Of a stretch of DNA of 64,000 bases, positions 24,180-37,000 are shown piece after piece. Source of the DNA: Dryococelus australis (taxonomy: Eukaryota > Arthropoda > Insecta > Phasmatodea > Phasmatidae); assembly GCA_029891345.1 (NCBI GenBank), contig CM056994.1, positions 137,336,457 to 137,400,456 on the forward strand. Reading direction: 5' to 3'. A program made the translations under genes and the position numbers. The notes beneath the pieces were generated by a model. It saw only the letters and a program-made list of their open reading frames with translations. It was not told the DNA's origin and ran no database searches. Within the stretch, counting starts at the first letter, position 1, and every line of letters starts with the position of its first letter.

Positions 24180-24640
24180 CTCATTTACAATATCTACTAC
24201 TGTATTGTGGGATTTACTATTTTTATTCTTTTTGAGCTGTACTATACAAATATATTTTCCAAATTCACACATTATTGGCTCATTATTTAACTCATAATGT
24301 CTTCTAGCATAATCACTGTAATATTTTTTACATATTATTGTATGTTAGTCTATAGCACCTTGATAAGGATAAAATGAGTAGATAGACTTATTCTTTTATA
24401 TACTACAAATGCCTTAGTTGTATAATCGCAATGTAGAATTCCATTTCTATTGTATAATTTAGTATTTTTATGCTTTTTGAGAGATACTTTACAAACATAA
24501 ATTCCACTTTAGCATAGTGCTTTATTTTAATCATAATTTTTTACAGTTTCTTTAAAACATTTTTTACATGTATTATAATGTTTATGTCTTTTGCATATCT
24601 ATGTGAGTAAAAGCTTTCTATGGATAATAAGTTGTTACGC
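24180..24640 (-). pseudogene. Possible zinc-finger-like protein remnant
   Basis: On the - strand two similar segments follow each other: HYNTCKKCFKETVKNYD with GIYVCKVSLKKHKNTK, then YYSDYARRHYELNN with MCEFGKYICIVQLKKNKN. The repeated Cys-x-x-Cys and Tyr-x-Cys...Lys-Lys-His-Lys-Asn pattern looks like pairs of degenerate C2H2-like fingers, broken by stops. It lies upstream of the polymerase on the same strand and may have been a Polinton gene. This is a weak call. Confidence 0.35.
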
Positions 24641-24759
24641 TTTTTTTAATTGTTTACGTTTTTCCATTTCATAATTGGGTAACGATTCCAGTTTTTTTTA
24701 TTATTTACAAAGAAGAAAATTTAATAATAGAAAAAAAAAAATGAACTACATTGCTTATA

Positions 24760-24975
24760 TTGACATTTCTAGAAAATGCGAAAAAGTTGCTTAAAAATGA
24801 TAAAATTTACATGTTTTTGACTTAAATTTGCTTATTTAAAGTACTCGCGAAAAGGTGAACGAATATTTTCATTTTTGCATGATTTAGACATAAATTTACT
24901 TGTTTTTAGCTTAATTCGAGCCGAATTATAAAATTATCTGGTTTTTGGCTTAAAAAGCTTAATTTTTTGATGAAA
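24760..24975. repeat. Short repeated motif with core TTTTTGGCTTAA
   Basis: Three diverged units spaced by about 60-80 bases share AAATTTACATGTTTTTGACT, AATTTACTTGTTTTTAGC and AATTATCTGGTTTTTGGC. They end at the border of the GC-richer block that starts near 24,980. Confidence 0.4.
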
Positions 24976-26689
24976 AAGTGGGATGGTCCAGGATCGGCGT
25001 TTACATACTACTCGCAACATTGAAAAACAGGGCCCGAGATAAGAAAAATGCCTCAAATATTATTCTGGGACATTTCACGATCAACGAAAAATGCCTCAAA
25101 ATCATTTCACGAAAATTTAGCGAACCAAGTCGTGAGCTATGAAGAAGTTCCTGAGTACACGTCGTAGTTCAGTTCACACAATAAAGGCTGTGGCCCATCG
25201 AGCCAAAAGACGAGCCCTAAGCAGATCAACATATGTTGGGTGTAGAGTAGCAGATAAGATGTCTGCCCGAGAGGTCCAAGGGCTATCCCAATGGTGCAGC
25301 ACGAGTTAGAGTAACACACACAGCAAAAGATAATTAAAACATAAAGAATATTATTTAAAATTTACATAAAAATTCCATGGTAGTAGTCATAGTTGGCTCA
25401 AGTTGCGAAACATATAATAAGTCCCATAAAATTTCGTGAAGCATATATCGAACCACAATATGTGTCCTGTCGCAAGCCATCCATTTGAAATGTCACCATA
25501 GCTATGCTTCTCACATGGAACATAACCGATGTTGTTCGGCAAGTTATTGCCCAACGAAGTTCCAAGCCAGATGACCGGATGCTGCAGAGCACATCATATA
25601 CACAGTGCGCTCGTGAGCATGCCTAAGAACATTGAAGTAGCACCATGCGTTCGGGCTCGAACAGACGGTACACTCAGCGATATTGTCAGCGCCCAGCAGT
25701 ATGTCTCCCATTTTGCGAAGTGCTTCGCGAAACTCAATGCGAACAATCCTTCCTGTTGGTGAAACATTTCTGGTACTGCTCTGGTAAGGACCCCCACTTA
25801 TATTAGCAAACGACCTTCCAGAATACGTTTTAATGTAAACATACTGGTGCACTTCGAGATAACACAAATACAGTGTTCGCAAGAGCTTCGGTCAAAGTTA
25901 ATTAGAAAACATGGAGATAAATGATTTATCTGTAGATGTCGAGATATCACGTGATCAACAACCAATCACGGACGAAGAACGAGGTGTCAAAATTAAATAC
26001 TGCTACATGATTCTGCTCTTGATCGCTTCTCTTACCATGTCCACTCGAGCGAACGAAGGCCAGGCGAGCGGTAATACGGGAATTGCATAGCGATTTGCAA
26101 ATTCGAGCTGCCACGTGTGAGAGGTAAGCCTATTAGTACTTTGCGCTCTTTGCCTTCAGTGTATTGAAATTCTTGGGTTCCCTTTGAAAGATAGTTCTGT
26201 TCATCTTCCTTGCCTCTCTCAGTGAGACTCGGCGTGCGAAGAACCTTGTTGATCATGCCAGCGAGACTACTTATGCTGCGGCGGGCCTTCGAGCCGACAG
26301 TTTAGCGTATGAAAGATTGTGCTACCTTAAGTGCTTGGTGTGCAAAGACAGCGAAACGACGAGCCAGCAGAGCGTTGAGTGACAGCGAGAGTAACCAGCA
26401 GCGAGATTGACAAACTCTTTAGAGGAAGTATGGAAACATCTCAAAGTACTTGTCTATTAAACAGTGTTCTAACCTCAGATCCAAACCACGCCGTTCTTGC
26501 TAGTCGTATTGGCAGAAGAGCAGTTCAATATTGGGACACGGAGATTGGATGTGCGCAGCCAGCAAGATCGTCAACCAATTGTTTAGTCGGTGTTTCAAAT
26601 AAAATGTTGTATGCTGGCAGAGTGTACTTTTCGCATTACATTTTCAGATTGATATTATTGTTAGTCCACTGTTTTCTAAAATAGCACCA
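24976..26689. other. GC-richer block of unknown origin inside the Polinton
   Basis: This block differs sharply in base composition from the Polinton around it. Open frames of 60-112 codons occur on both strands (largest 25,544-25,882 on -, 26,379-26,684 on +), none with a motif I recognise. It is most likely an inserted element or captured host sequence. No terminal repeats were noticed by eye. Confidence 0.35.
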
Positions 26690-28250
26690 AATAAAAGAAA
26701 AGTTTTACATTATATCTCGAAAACTTTTCAACCCATTCTCTCCCAAATTCTCACGTAAGTAAAACTAGGATATGCCAGGTAAACATAAGTGAGTCAACAA
26801 ATTAGGTGTTTATTAACAAATATGTTAGATTTATTTGGTATATATACCACACCAAATAACAAATTTTGTGTGCTGACAGTATATAATACGAGCATCATAT
26901 GTGTTACCATATATTCACTATTGTGGGCCATTCTATGAGATAGCAACACACAAGTAAATTTATTTTTGATACCATATTTCGGTAAACAAGTAACCAATAT
27001 CTACCAAATTGGGCAAAAAGTTAATACTGGTGCAGATGACTTTTATGGTGTTATTTAAGTAGTTCTGGGTCTTATTTTCAAAATGTCGACCATGTAATTA
27101 GTTTAGAATGCTATATCGTCGAAACCATGCATTCTATGCTAATGTAAATTAGTATGCATGGCAGTAGATATCAGAACTATCAACTGTACCTACATAAACA
27201 ATCTTTTGTCCGCCATTTTTAAATACCACAACACGAAAAAATAAAAATGTTGCAAGTAGCATTTCGGAAACTATTTACTAGTGTGCTTTCTTATATTACA
27301 AACAATTAGTGTTGTAGCAGATTGCGGTAAAGTGGTATGTTTTAAAAACGCCAGACACTTATTTTCAAATTGGTGGTCATATAGTCATACAATCAGTTCG
27401 AACATATTTTTGTATGCTGGCAGCAGATATTACAACTTTCAACTGTCACATAAAACCTCTTTTGTCAGCCATTTTATAAGATTTCGCTACTCGAATAAAT
27501 AAAGTTTTATATCATATCTCGGGAAATAGTTGACAGATTCCTCAAAATTTGGCAAACAAGTAATACTGTGACAGATGGTGTAAAATTGTATATTTTAAGG
27601 TCACAAACTTATTTTCATTACTTCCATCATAATAATTTCACTCATTACATTTTAATGCATTAGCACTCTAGTGGTAGTTTTACAGCCTTTTAGTACAGTA
27701 AGTTTTATCGTCGAAACTGTGTTGATATGTATCAAGTATATCCGGCACTTATTTTTAAAATGCTGGATGTATAAATCTTTTAGCTCATTATATTTTATTA
27801 ACGAAACAAATTCCAACTTAGCTTTGTATGCTGGCAGTATCTATTGCAAACATAATGTTTGTTTATATATATGTACATATTAATATGTACAGAGACTCAT
27901 TTCTCTGCAATTTTGTAAATAGCCCCAAAATAGATATAAAATGTTGTCATCCCGCGCACTAGTCAACCAATCCTTACAAGGTTTGGCGAATAAATTTTAC
28001 TGTGGTAGGTCATGTTCATATATGTATCTTTTAAGTATGACACTTTATTTTTAAAATGGCCACTATATAATAATTTAAGCTCAGTATGCTATATCTATGA
28101 AACTGTGTAAATTATTATAACTAACTACCTTTACTGGCACTATATAATCAAATGTTCAAAGCCTTATTATACTGTGTTTCTTTTCGAAGACCATTTTCAG
28201 ACTGACAGAACCACCAACTTTGAACGATGTCACAAAGAATTTCTCAATTT
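26690..28250 (+). repeat. Satellite-like array, about 280-bp diverged units (array 1)
   Basis: Phrases recur in the same order: ATATCTCG-like start (26,713; 26,975; 27,262; 27,513; 27,938), then a CAACC..TTC..CAAATT phrase, AAGTAATACTGTGG, CTTATTTTCAAAATGG, TATGCTGGCAGTATATATT, and TTTGTCCGCCATTTT. Spacing is roughly 250-290 bases with one larger interval. The same unit forms the array at 49.8-51.56 kb. Open frames in the array are incidental. Confidence 0.75.
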
Positions 28251-31200
28251 GCAGTGCTTCTGATAAGCTGGATTGTAACATGTTTATGTATGTGTTCATG
28301 TTAATAACACTGACTTAAAATAGTGCGGTACACGCAAAATAAATCAAGAAAGTTAATATTCCTATCCAAAGTCGACCATAATATTGCGTTTCCAATACTA
28401 TAATATATTTTTTAAAAGTTTTGGGGTTTCTGCTGCGTACTTTTCACAGTTTCAACGGTCATGAATTTTTGATGAGGTGGCAGTGCTCTTGCAAACACCT
28501 CGCTCTGTTATGAACAATATTACTCATGGAAACCGCGTGTGATTTATGCCATGCTGGTTACTCCGTAATTACTATTTTCCCACATATGTTTCGAGTTTTA
28601 TTCATTTACACCTTTTCTCTAGTGAACTTAGTGAAATTAGTTATTATAACATTTCCAGTGCAGCACTGTTTTCTGTAGGTTATTAATATTTGATTTTTCT
28701 TTCTTATTGCGGCAGTGGCCCGGCAACACGTGTTTTCCCTCGTGTGCAGCGAAATATATTTGTGATGTGATTAAAGTTTCCTGTATGAAATTCCTACAGA
28801 ATGTGCAGACACACATATACATATATGTTTTCACATCTAAAAGTTTTTTCCTTTTTACTCAAGTGACTTATTTTAAGCACACAACGTGTATTTAAGCGTA
28901 TTTGCCGTTTATATCACATTTTAAATAACGAAATCGTCTGAATTTAAATTTCAGCTATCTCAGGTAATATATTTTGCTAACTTCATTTACACAAGGTCGA
29001 AATAATTCTGCAGGTTTATGCACTTTTGTGCCTGACGTCAAGTGATATTTATTTATGCACACTTTTGTCAGGAATTTTTTAGACTTTATTACCTTGAGTA
29101 CAATTACGAAGTGTTTCTATATCCTAAACATATGTCAGTGTTTTTATTTTAGGTTATCTGAGCTTGAGAACTTTCGCTCGAATTTTTAGCTTACAAATAT
29201 GTTAAATGTAGTTCATGAAAATAGTAAAGCCACATATATATATTTTTTTAAGTTATTCAATTTAGTTTGTAAATTTCATGTGAATTGTTGTTTCATGAGC
29301 CTTTAGAATACATAATCCAAGCTATCAGTAATCGCTTTCTACTAGTACAGTTATGTTGTACGTTCTCCTAAAGCAAAGCCATATTTATAAAATGGAAAGC
29401 ACGTTTAGACGTGAGTATAAATTTAATGTTTTATTTTGGTCAAGTGTACGCAGTCGTAAAAATTATTGTTTCAAACAGAAAACAAAATATCTATGAATTT
29501 TTGACACGATGACTATTAGAAACCGACCTTAAATTAAGAATTTCCGTCTTTTTAAGAGCGTAGCAACAGCAATAAGTATGCAACTTATTTTAACGGGTCA
29601 CAGGATAATGCAGGTTCATAACGTACCAAAAGTTTGCTTCTGTCGGAATACAAACATATTTTTTGGGTTTTTGATACATGAAATAAATTGTAAAACTAAA
29701 TTTTAACCAAATTAAAACCCCACTCTTTAAAAAGTAAATAATATTTACAGATATAACTGGCTATCATGTAAGCTAAAAATTGCAGTTAATAGAAAAGCAT
29801 GCAAAACATGAAAAAATAAACACGAAATCAATAATGACAAAAATAAATCTCACCTCCAATCAATTTTCTAGCCTCTTTACATTTCTACATAACGTTTACC
29901 AGTAAAATAAGGAATATTTATCGTTTCTATATATAAGAATTCCATAAAATACCCCATTCAATTAAATACATACTTAAGTAGTACACTAACTCTCACTGCA
30001 ATCAGTAAGTTGCAAAAATAATGTCTGTGCTGTATAAATTGTAACCATATTTTTGTTCATAAATATTTTCTGCATTTATTTAGCCCACACTTCAAACATT
30101 GTTCTAGAAATAATTTACTTTCGAACATTTTAATTTGCTATGAAAATTAAAGAAAAAACTAACGAAATAAGACAAAGCACACTGTAAATTATTATAAATT
30201 TTTTATTTTGACTCAAAATTATCTTTTCCAGTTGATATGCATTCTTTATAAATTTTCTGGTAATTTAATTGAAAATTAATTTCAGCTATTTAATCATTTT
30301 TGTTTGAATCCAACTGCAATATCTGATTGAAATTTTTAAGTTGTCCATAAAATTTCCCAAGTGTTCATAGAAAATTTTCCTTTATCAGCTGCTCCTTTTT
30401 CTTCAGTTCCAAGTATTTGGAATTTTCCCTTGCATAAACAAATAAACAATTATAATTTCAACAATTTCTGTAAGAGATAATTTTATATCCTCCTTTCCAA
30501 ATAACTTGTGCATATATTTTGTGAAATTGGACAAAAATCTTAATGGAGGCAAGAATTAATTATATTTTTTCACTGTAAGCAAATTTACTGGGATAAAAAT
30601 ATTTTCATTATTTTATATTATAAATCATTATATTTGTTGAAGCCATTGTATACCATTCTGAGGCCCTTGGCATGTTAATAAAGAATTTTTAATAATTGAA
30701 GAAATTCCCGAACTTTCTACATCTTTATGAATCCACTAGTTATGAATACACTTCCATATTTATGAATCCACTAGTTCCGAAAGTAAAAAAGGGAAAAATT
30801 AGTTGTAACATCAATATTATCATCAGCAGTGTAATTTGTATTTTAATCAATTTTTATAATTTTATATATTTTATAAACAAAAGTGTAATTAAAAAAGAAT
30901 AACAAATCACTGGTATCAATAAAAAATTCTATATTTATAAATCTCCTAAATATTTAAATATCTTCAGTTAAGTGAAATTTTTTTTGTAGATTTAATAAAT
31001 CTCTACAAATTATTGCAAATAGTATCACAAATAAAAATTACTAGCTTTAATCTATTTGGTGATAAATATCTACAATGTAAGTAACAAACAAATTTATTGT
31101 GAAAAATGTTAAAAACGAGTAAAAACCTTATTCGATGTATTAAAAAATAACTGTGGAAAAATAGAAAAATTTGTAAAGGAAAGAGCAAATTCAATTAACT

Positions 31201-32131
31201 ATTGAGTTACAATAGGAGTATAACAATTTATGTTATTCTCCAAGACCAAAACTTTCACATCTGAAAAAAAAAAAAAGCAAATATTGATGTTGGTATTAAT
31301 TTTGAAGATGGGCCATCAGAAGTGAATTTTAATGTATTATTTGGACATAATTTATTTCATGTAGTATAGCAGGTATTAAACCTTTAAAATCATATGTGTC
31401 AAACATTTTTAAACAACCCAAATAATAAATTTTCAATAAGAGTAACTGGGAATACTTATAATTGATGAGTATTACTTAGAATTTTATAAATATATTAATA
31501 TAAAATGTGATAAATATATAGAGAAAAGAAGAACTACTAACATTGCTTACTCTGAAAGACATTCATAGAACTTAATATTTTATCAGAACGATAATAATTA
31601 TTAAGGTTTTATTTTTTGTGCAATCAATGATTGTGCAATGTGCAATGTCATTGTATATTACTATTTTGTGCAATGTCATTATAAATTACTATCCAGATTC
31701 AAAAGATTTTAAATATTAATATAAATCAAATAGTGAGAAATTATTAATATAATTTGAAAAAAAATTGGGATCAAAGAACTAAACCTAAAAATCGATAACT
31801 AAACCATATATTACAGTAAATATATATTCTCCAAGAGAATCGAAATCTAATGGTGTTAAACATACAGTTATATATAAAGAATTTGTGTCGATCACTACAA
31901 AATTAATAAATATTTCATTAGTAATCAATGGACGATAAAATGCTGTGAATAAAAATTATTATAATTAAATAGTATAAAATCATATGAAATAAGGTTTTTT
32001 TCGGATTTTGATATTTATAATTTTTGATGATACCTTATCGAATAAAACGATATAATTATACTTCTTGAATTTTTTATATCATGGAAAAAGAATAGTAAAT
32101 TAAGAAATAATTTATTAAAATAATGTAAAAA
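28251..32131. other. Polinton interior without an identified gene
   Basis: 28.25-29.4 kb is moderately AT-rich and may still belong to inserted sequence. From 29.4 kb the composition is again that of the Polinton. On the - strand at about 30,250-30,560 a protein-like piece (LKKKEQLIKENF, then LNYQKIYKECISTGKDNF) is readable but unassigned. Capsid and packaging ATPase genes would be expected in this part; I could not identify them. Confidence 0.3.
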
Positions 32132-32275
32132 TTAGATTTCCCTGGTTACAACTATTTTGCATGGTACACTAAATTAAATGGTAGATTAGAAACAAGTGTT
32201 AAAGGATTAAATGAATTACAAGTGGCTTATAAATGTCATGATATTTTTATAAAGGTCGCTAAGTATTTAGAATGA
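32132..32275 (+). pseudogene. Phospholipase A2-like (parvovirus VP1-type) domain of Polinton
   Basis: A 47-codon frame opens with LDFPGYNYFAWYTKLNG and reaches LNELQVAYKCHDIFIK before a TGA at 32,273. Pro-Gly-Tyr-Asn-Tyr followed about 25 residues later by a Cys/Lys-x-His-Asp dyad is the layout of the PLA2-like domain of parvoviral capsids that also occurs in Polintons, where it is thought to help cross membranes. The His-Asp catalytic pair is kept, but the Gly-rich calcium loop after Tyr-Asn-Tyr is changed (Phe-Ala-Trp). It is followed by a stop and frame changes. The start is not defined. Confidence 0.6.
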
Positions 32276-32665
32276 AAAAATAAAAACCAATTTAATTTGA
32301 CAAAAAAACCACCCAAAACAATGTAGTTAAAGACATTTAAATTTTTGCAGAAAATATCTTCAGGAAATATAATATTATGTGTACTATTATACAGTATGTA
32401 AAAATGTTCATTATAACATTTTTTTTAAAAATAATAATTTACATGAATAAAAGATTTAAAACAAAACTTTATTTACATTTAATTATTTTAGAGTATTAAA
32501 AGAAGTATATATATTAAGAAAACAGTTTGAAAAAATTGAAAAACTAAGGGATTAACTTTATACCAAGCAATATAAAAAATATTATTAAAGGAAAATAAAT
32601 GTTTTAGATATCTGAAGGATATTTACAGTTGTATTTCAATTTTGGGAGTGCTCTAATGTTTAGTA

Positions 32666-32754
32666 AGAGGAGCTAGTGCTATTTATAATTTTGTTCAACC
32701 AACTAGGAAAATAATTAGATTAACTAAGAAAACTTTACTTAGGTATGCACAGTA
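32666..32754 (+). pseudogene. Short Polinton capsid-linked fragment
   Basis: The piece RGASAIYNFVQPTRK, then KIIRLTKKTLLRYAQ, is open for 29 codons and basic. It lies about 390 bases after the PLA2-like domain on the same strand, so it may be a later part of the same decayed gene. I do not recognise it as a known domain. Confidence 0.3.
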
Positions 32755-32869
32755 AATTAGGAGAACGGACTAAAAATAGACTGAGAAACGAAATTTTTGT
32801 CACTTTTATCTTTATGTTAATCATTTAAAAATTACACATCAATTTAATAAAAAATATTTATATATCTGC

Positions 32870-33205
32870 TTGACGAATTAGCATAAGAATGAAAATGCAA
32901 TTTTTAATTTAGATATATCCTCTAACCCTGGAACTCACTGGCTTATAATTAGGAAACAATAACTATATTAATTATTTCTGATTCATATAACAGAAATCTA
33001 TTTAAAAATTAATAAGTAATTTTTAATGACAATATTTATTATAATGATGATAAAATTCGAAATTTTACATCAGTTATCTTGGCAATTTAAGTTTAAAAAT
33101 ACTAGATCTGTTTTATAAAGGATATAAATATTCTAATACAATATTATATTAATAAATCCTATTTTTGTTTAGGAAGCCATTATTCAGTGTTCTGGATAAA
33201 TAAGT
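32870..33205 (+). pseudogene. Adenain-like cysteine protease remnant (Polinton PRO)
   Basis: AIFNLDISSNPGTHWLIIRK at 32,897-32,956 carries Gly-Thr-His-Trp, the catalytic-His strand of adenovirus-type proteases that mature Polinton capsid proteins. A Ser-Asp-Ser-Tyr piece follows at about 32,977. FCLGSHYSVFWI at about 33,163-33,198 sits where the Cys-containing helix would be; if aligned that way the nucleophilic Cys reads Ser, but this alignment is uncertain. Stops separate the three pieces. It is the last coding trace before the right inverted repeat. Confidence 0.55.
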
Positions 33206-33439
33206 TTTATGTCAAAATTTTAAAAATATTTCGTTTACAATTATAATACAACAAAATTTTGATAAATTTAAAAATTATGTTGCATTAGAAAACATAATTA
33301 TTTAAATATTTTAAAATTTCAATATTTTAACTCAAGGACAAAGCAATATATTATTATTCATAGTAAAATTGATTAATATATGTAGTTGTATAATAATATA
33401 AAAACCTCCATTATTATAATAATGTTTTAATATGTTAAA

Positions 33440-34050
33440 GAAAATATTAAAAAAATTAATTAAATTCGGTTTTTAATTGATCTTGTTTTGAGAACTGAAT
33501 CAAACATGGTTAAGGACTAGGTAACTGATCAAATTCAACTGAAAATATATTTTTAATTAAATAAAAATAAATAATCTTATAATAATTATAATTTCACGAA
33601 GTCGATTGAAGGGGATCGCAACCTATTATTAAAATTAAATTCCTTATAAGAAAAATTAATGTTGTATTAAATTGGATTCAATATAAAATTTATGTATGTC
33701 AGACTCTTAAAACTATATCAGTGAAAATTAATATTTTTGTTTGTTTTACTTTTAATTTTAAGATTATCAATATTTTAAATTTGCTCCCAATTATATCCTC
33801 AGTGTATACTTGTGAAGTATATACATTTGCGTACTAGCAGTGATGTGTACTAGTTGAAACTATTCGGACAGGAAATCGCCTCGTAAGTTGGTCTGGTGGC
33901 GCATTCTGGTGGAAATATCAGATAAGATGTGACAACAGAAAATTTGATGCACGGTGTTATGAATACATTACATCATTTATGGTTTTTGACAAAGTAAATA
34001 AATAATCACGAGGGCCAGCGCGGAAAAATGTATTTAAATAAACTAATAAT
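33440..34050 (-). repeat. Right terminal inverted repeat of the Polinton
   Basis: Reverse complement of 10,586-11,197. The differences seen by eye are single-base changes and one or two one-base indels, about a dozen in all. The outer end is AATAAACTAATAAT at 34,037-34,050, followed by AGAAGC. Confidence 0.92.
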
Positions 34051-37000
34051 AGAAGCAATAGTGGGCGCGTATCATTTTCTAATAAAGTTATGTTTCATTT
34101 GTTTCTTTGTAACTTTGTATCACATAATCACTTCAGCCACACACTGCCATGCATGTGAAGCTGGATTATGGAACATTTTTCATGTTTGTTCTGCAGATGT
34201 GTTATAGAAACACATATTATTACTTACATACACTCAAACATTATCTCCAATCATGAAACACATTTATGCTTTGCTCTTAGGTTATAGAACAAATAATGTA
34301 GCTATCTCGCATACAAGCAGTATGTTGCTAATGAAATGAACACCTTGGCAGTAACACTATGTGTTAACATTTCAATTATGGGCTCATAGAAATAAATTTA
34401 TTATTGTTTCATGTACACAACAAAGAAAACAGCAAGAGTCCCACATTAATATTCATACCTAAAACTTGAATGCTATTACTTCACCAGCACACTGCGACAG
34501 TTAATGGGTTTATTATATTGTTTTATTTCTTCATATTAATGATAACGGCATGTTTCTATTCTGCAAACATAATTTTAAGTGCCAATTAAGAAAGTCACAA
34601 AATTAATATATGTACTAGTGGAATGTTTTTTTAATGGCTTGTTACTGCTTATCCAAGAAATATAATTATTTTGTATTGATATTCTGTAAACACGAATACG
34701 TTACTTATATGACTGTCAAGTTGCCAGTTTGGTGTCACACATCAACCCTTACGAAAGGATGTTGCTGCAGAAATGGGGCTTAGCTGTCAAAGAGGCACCA
34801 GAATCTCGTCCTTCAGGAACTAATACTTTACCTTTCAAAACGTCACACACAACTCTTCGACAGTTTTCTGGACGCCCACTTTTGCATATATTATACAGCG
34901 CTCGTTTTAGTTTAATGTGAAATAAAATCCTGGATATTATTGCATGCGCGCTAAACTCTCTAATTGTTCATATTCAGAAAGTTTACTGCTACAATAGAGA
35001 AAAGAGAGAATATAAACTCATGTTTTTTAGACTTTTGCTTTAACCTACAATACCACGTCTCAAACATTTTACTACAATGTGTCATTACGATGCCATGCTG
35101 TATAGTGGTTTGAAAACCATAAATATTTTATTGTACACTTAACATTTCTCTAGTTTAACAATGTTCCGCAGTTCAGATACAAAATGGTATATCACTTTAC
35201 ATAATGTAGCTAATCTGTGGCAAAATTTAATTGTGGATTGCAATAATAATGTTCCAATTTTATTCCCACCTCAGGCAGGGCCAATGGATGCAATGAGGGG
35301 AGGGGGATAGTGCCAAGTGGAGCACGCTGCCCTACAGGCTGGGCCAAACTGGCCATTGTCAACCAGCCTTAAGGATTAGTGTGTTGAGAAGATAGAGGCC
35401 TGGAGCTATGATGGAATGGAAAGGCAAATACAATGTGAGCACCCTGCGAAAACCCACCAACAGCATTATCATATGTTTTGTGGATTAGCATGATGAAAGA
35501 ATATGAAGCACTGTTACACATAGTTCACTGTGCATTTGTATGTATGTGAAAGTATTCCAGGGGGTCCACTGAATTTCCATTTTGGAATTTCCTTACTTTT
35601 CTTTGTTTACCAGGCAGTATCTAACCATTTTCCCTGATATATATTTTCGGGAATACTGAAACACGATATGTACTGTTATTTGTCATCATTGAGAGAACAA
35701 AATGCTATCAGTGAAGTTGCATTAAATTACACTGCAACAGACCAAGCAAGCAGGACTGACATTTGATTCAGTCCATCGATATTTCGTGCAATACACGCTA
35801 TTGACTTCACATGAGTGCCCGTTACAATCACACCAATACATAACTTTGTGTGTGTATATATATATATATCTATGTAGGCTGATGCCGTGTGATGGCTCGG
35901 TTGGGAGTGCAAGATGGCTTGAGGGGCGGTGAGGTTGCGGTTGGGAAGAATTGTTGACGTATTTGTTACCAGACTAGGCGCATGACACTACATGTGGCAG
36001 TGTCGAGGTTGTACGAGAGCTGGAGACTCTTGATGTTCTCAGGAACAGCGGGTCGATCTCCTCTCACATTTATTATCGGCAGTGTTTACTAAACAGTGGG
36101 ACTATTAAAGGCTGACCCACACACCTGATAGTGAACTGCTGTCTTATTGCACGAGTGAAAGTATTACACTCATAATACATTGTTCAAAGTTAAGGTGGTT
36201 TTGGCAGGCTTTGGAGGGTCCCGTCCCCTGACGTGCCCAAAAGTTTTGCCGAAAGGAAAACACATATAAAATAGGGTCTTACTGACTGATCACACACAGG
36301 AAAATTTTAATCTTCCAATGTGTATTCTCATATGTCATTATAGTGTATTCAGACAACGAATACGTTTTGCAGAGTAGCAAATATTTACATTTTCCCTTAT
36401 CGAAGTGACGATTCCTCGACATATCCCAAAATTTTCCCCATCACATCTAATTCCCTGACACTTCCCTGTTTTCTGTGAGGGTGAACATCCTGTATTGTTA
36501 CAATCATAACGTATATCAATGCTCTATTGAACTCAATTTAACATTAAATGCTTTTTCTCTACAATGTCTTAATCCCCCCCCCCCTCCTCGCAACGTTCCT
36601 TTATTTCTCTCAACATTCACAGTTTATTTGAACACTGCACTCACGAATGCTGGTAATTACGGATTACGTTGTTTTTATTCTGCATATGGTTACCACTATT
36701 TTATTCTAACTTTTGGGGCAAATGTACCATCTGTTGTATGAAATATGCAACCACATAGGGCCAGGAGAGACTGCAAGGGATCACCTAAGAGTGAAAATAA
36801 ACAAATAGCTGGCAGCATTAGGCTTATGTTAGTCTCACACATTACATATGCTATTTATTATAAATTTACACCATAGCAAGAATATAAAAATTATTGCACC
36901 TCGGTATCCTGAGGTTATGTTTATCTGTTCAGTTTCTCTGTTGATTTCACAAATATTCATATCACACCAAAAGCCTTGTTATATTACTTTATCACGTCAT

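Larger units (their letters stand above)
10586..34050. mobile_element. Polinton/Maverick element with long terminal inverted repeats and nested insertions
   Basis: The two ends are inverted copies of each other over about 610 bases (10,586-11,197 and 33,440-34,050). Between them lie a family B polymerase with the protein-primed Polinton signature, a PLA2-like domain and an adenain-like protease remnant, which together are diagnostic of Polintons. The span of 23.5 kb exceeds the usual 15-20 kb because other elements have landed inside: SINEs at 13.7 and 18.7 kb, a Gypsy fragment at 14.5-17.65 kb, a satellite array at 26.7-28.25 kb, and probably the block at 24.96-26.69 kb. Target duplications are not clean. 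With the ends placed as above, the flanks are AGAATA and AGAAGC (4 of 6 equal). If the element instead starts with the AG typical of the family at 10,592, the flanks are ATTATT and AATAAT. No intact gene survives; an integrase and an ATPase were not found inside. Confidence 0.85.

Noticed and set aside
10580-34056. Perfect 6-bp target duplication for the Polinton
   Set aside because: Neither placement of the ends gives six identical bases; only four of six agree, so it is reported as unresolved.
35870-36180. Solo LTR
   Set aside because: Composition and an LTR-like phrase near the end are suggestive, but no TG...CA pair with flanking duplication and no second copy were found.
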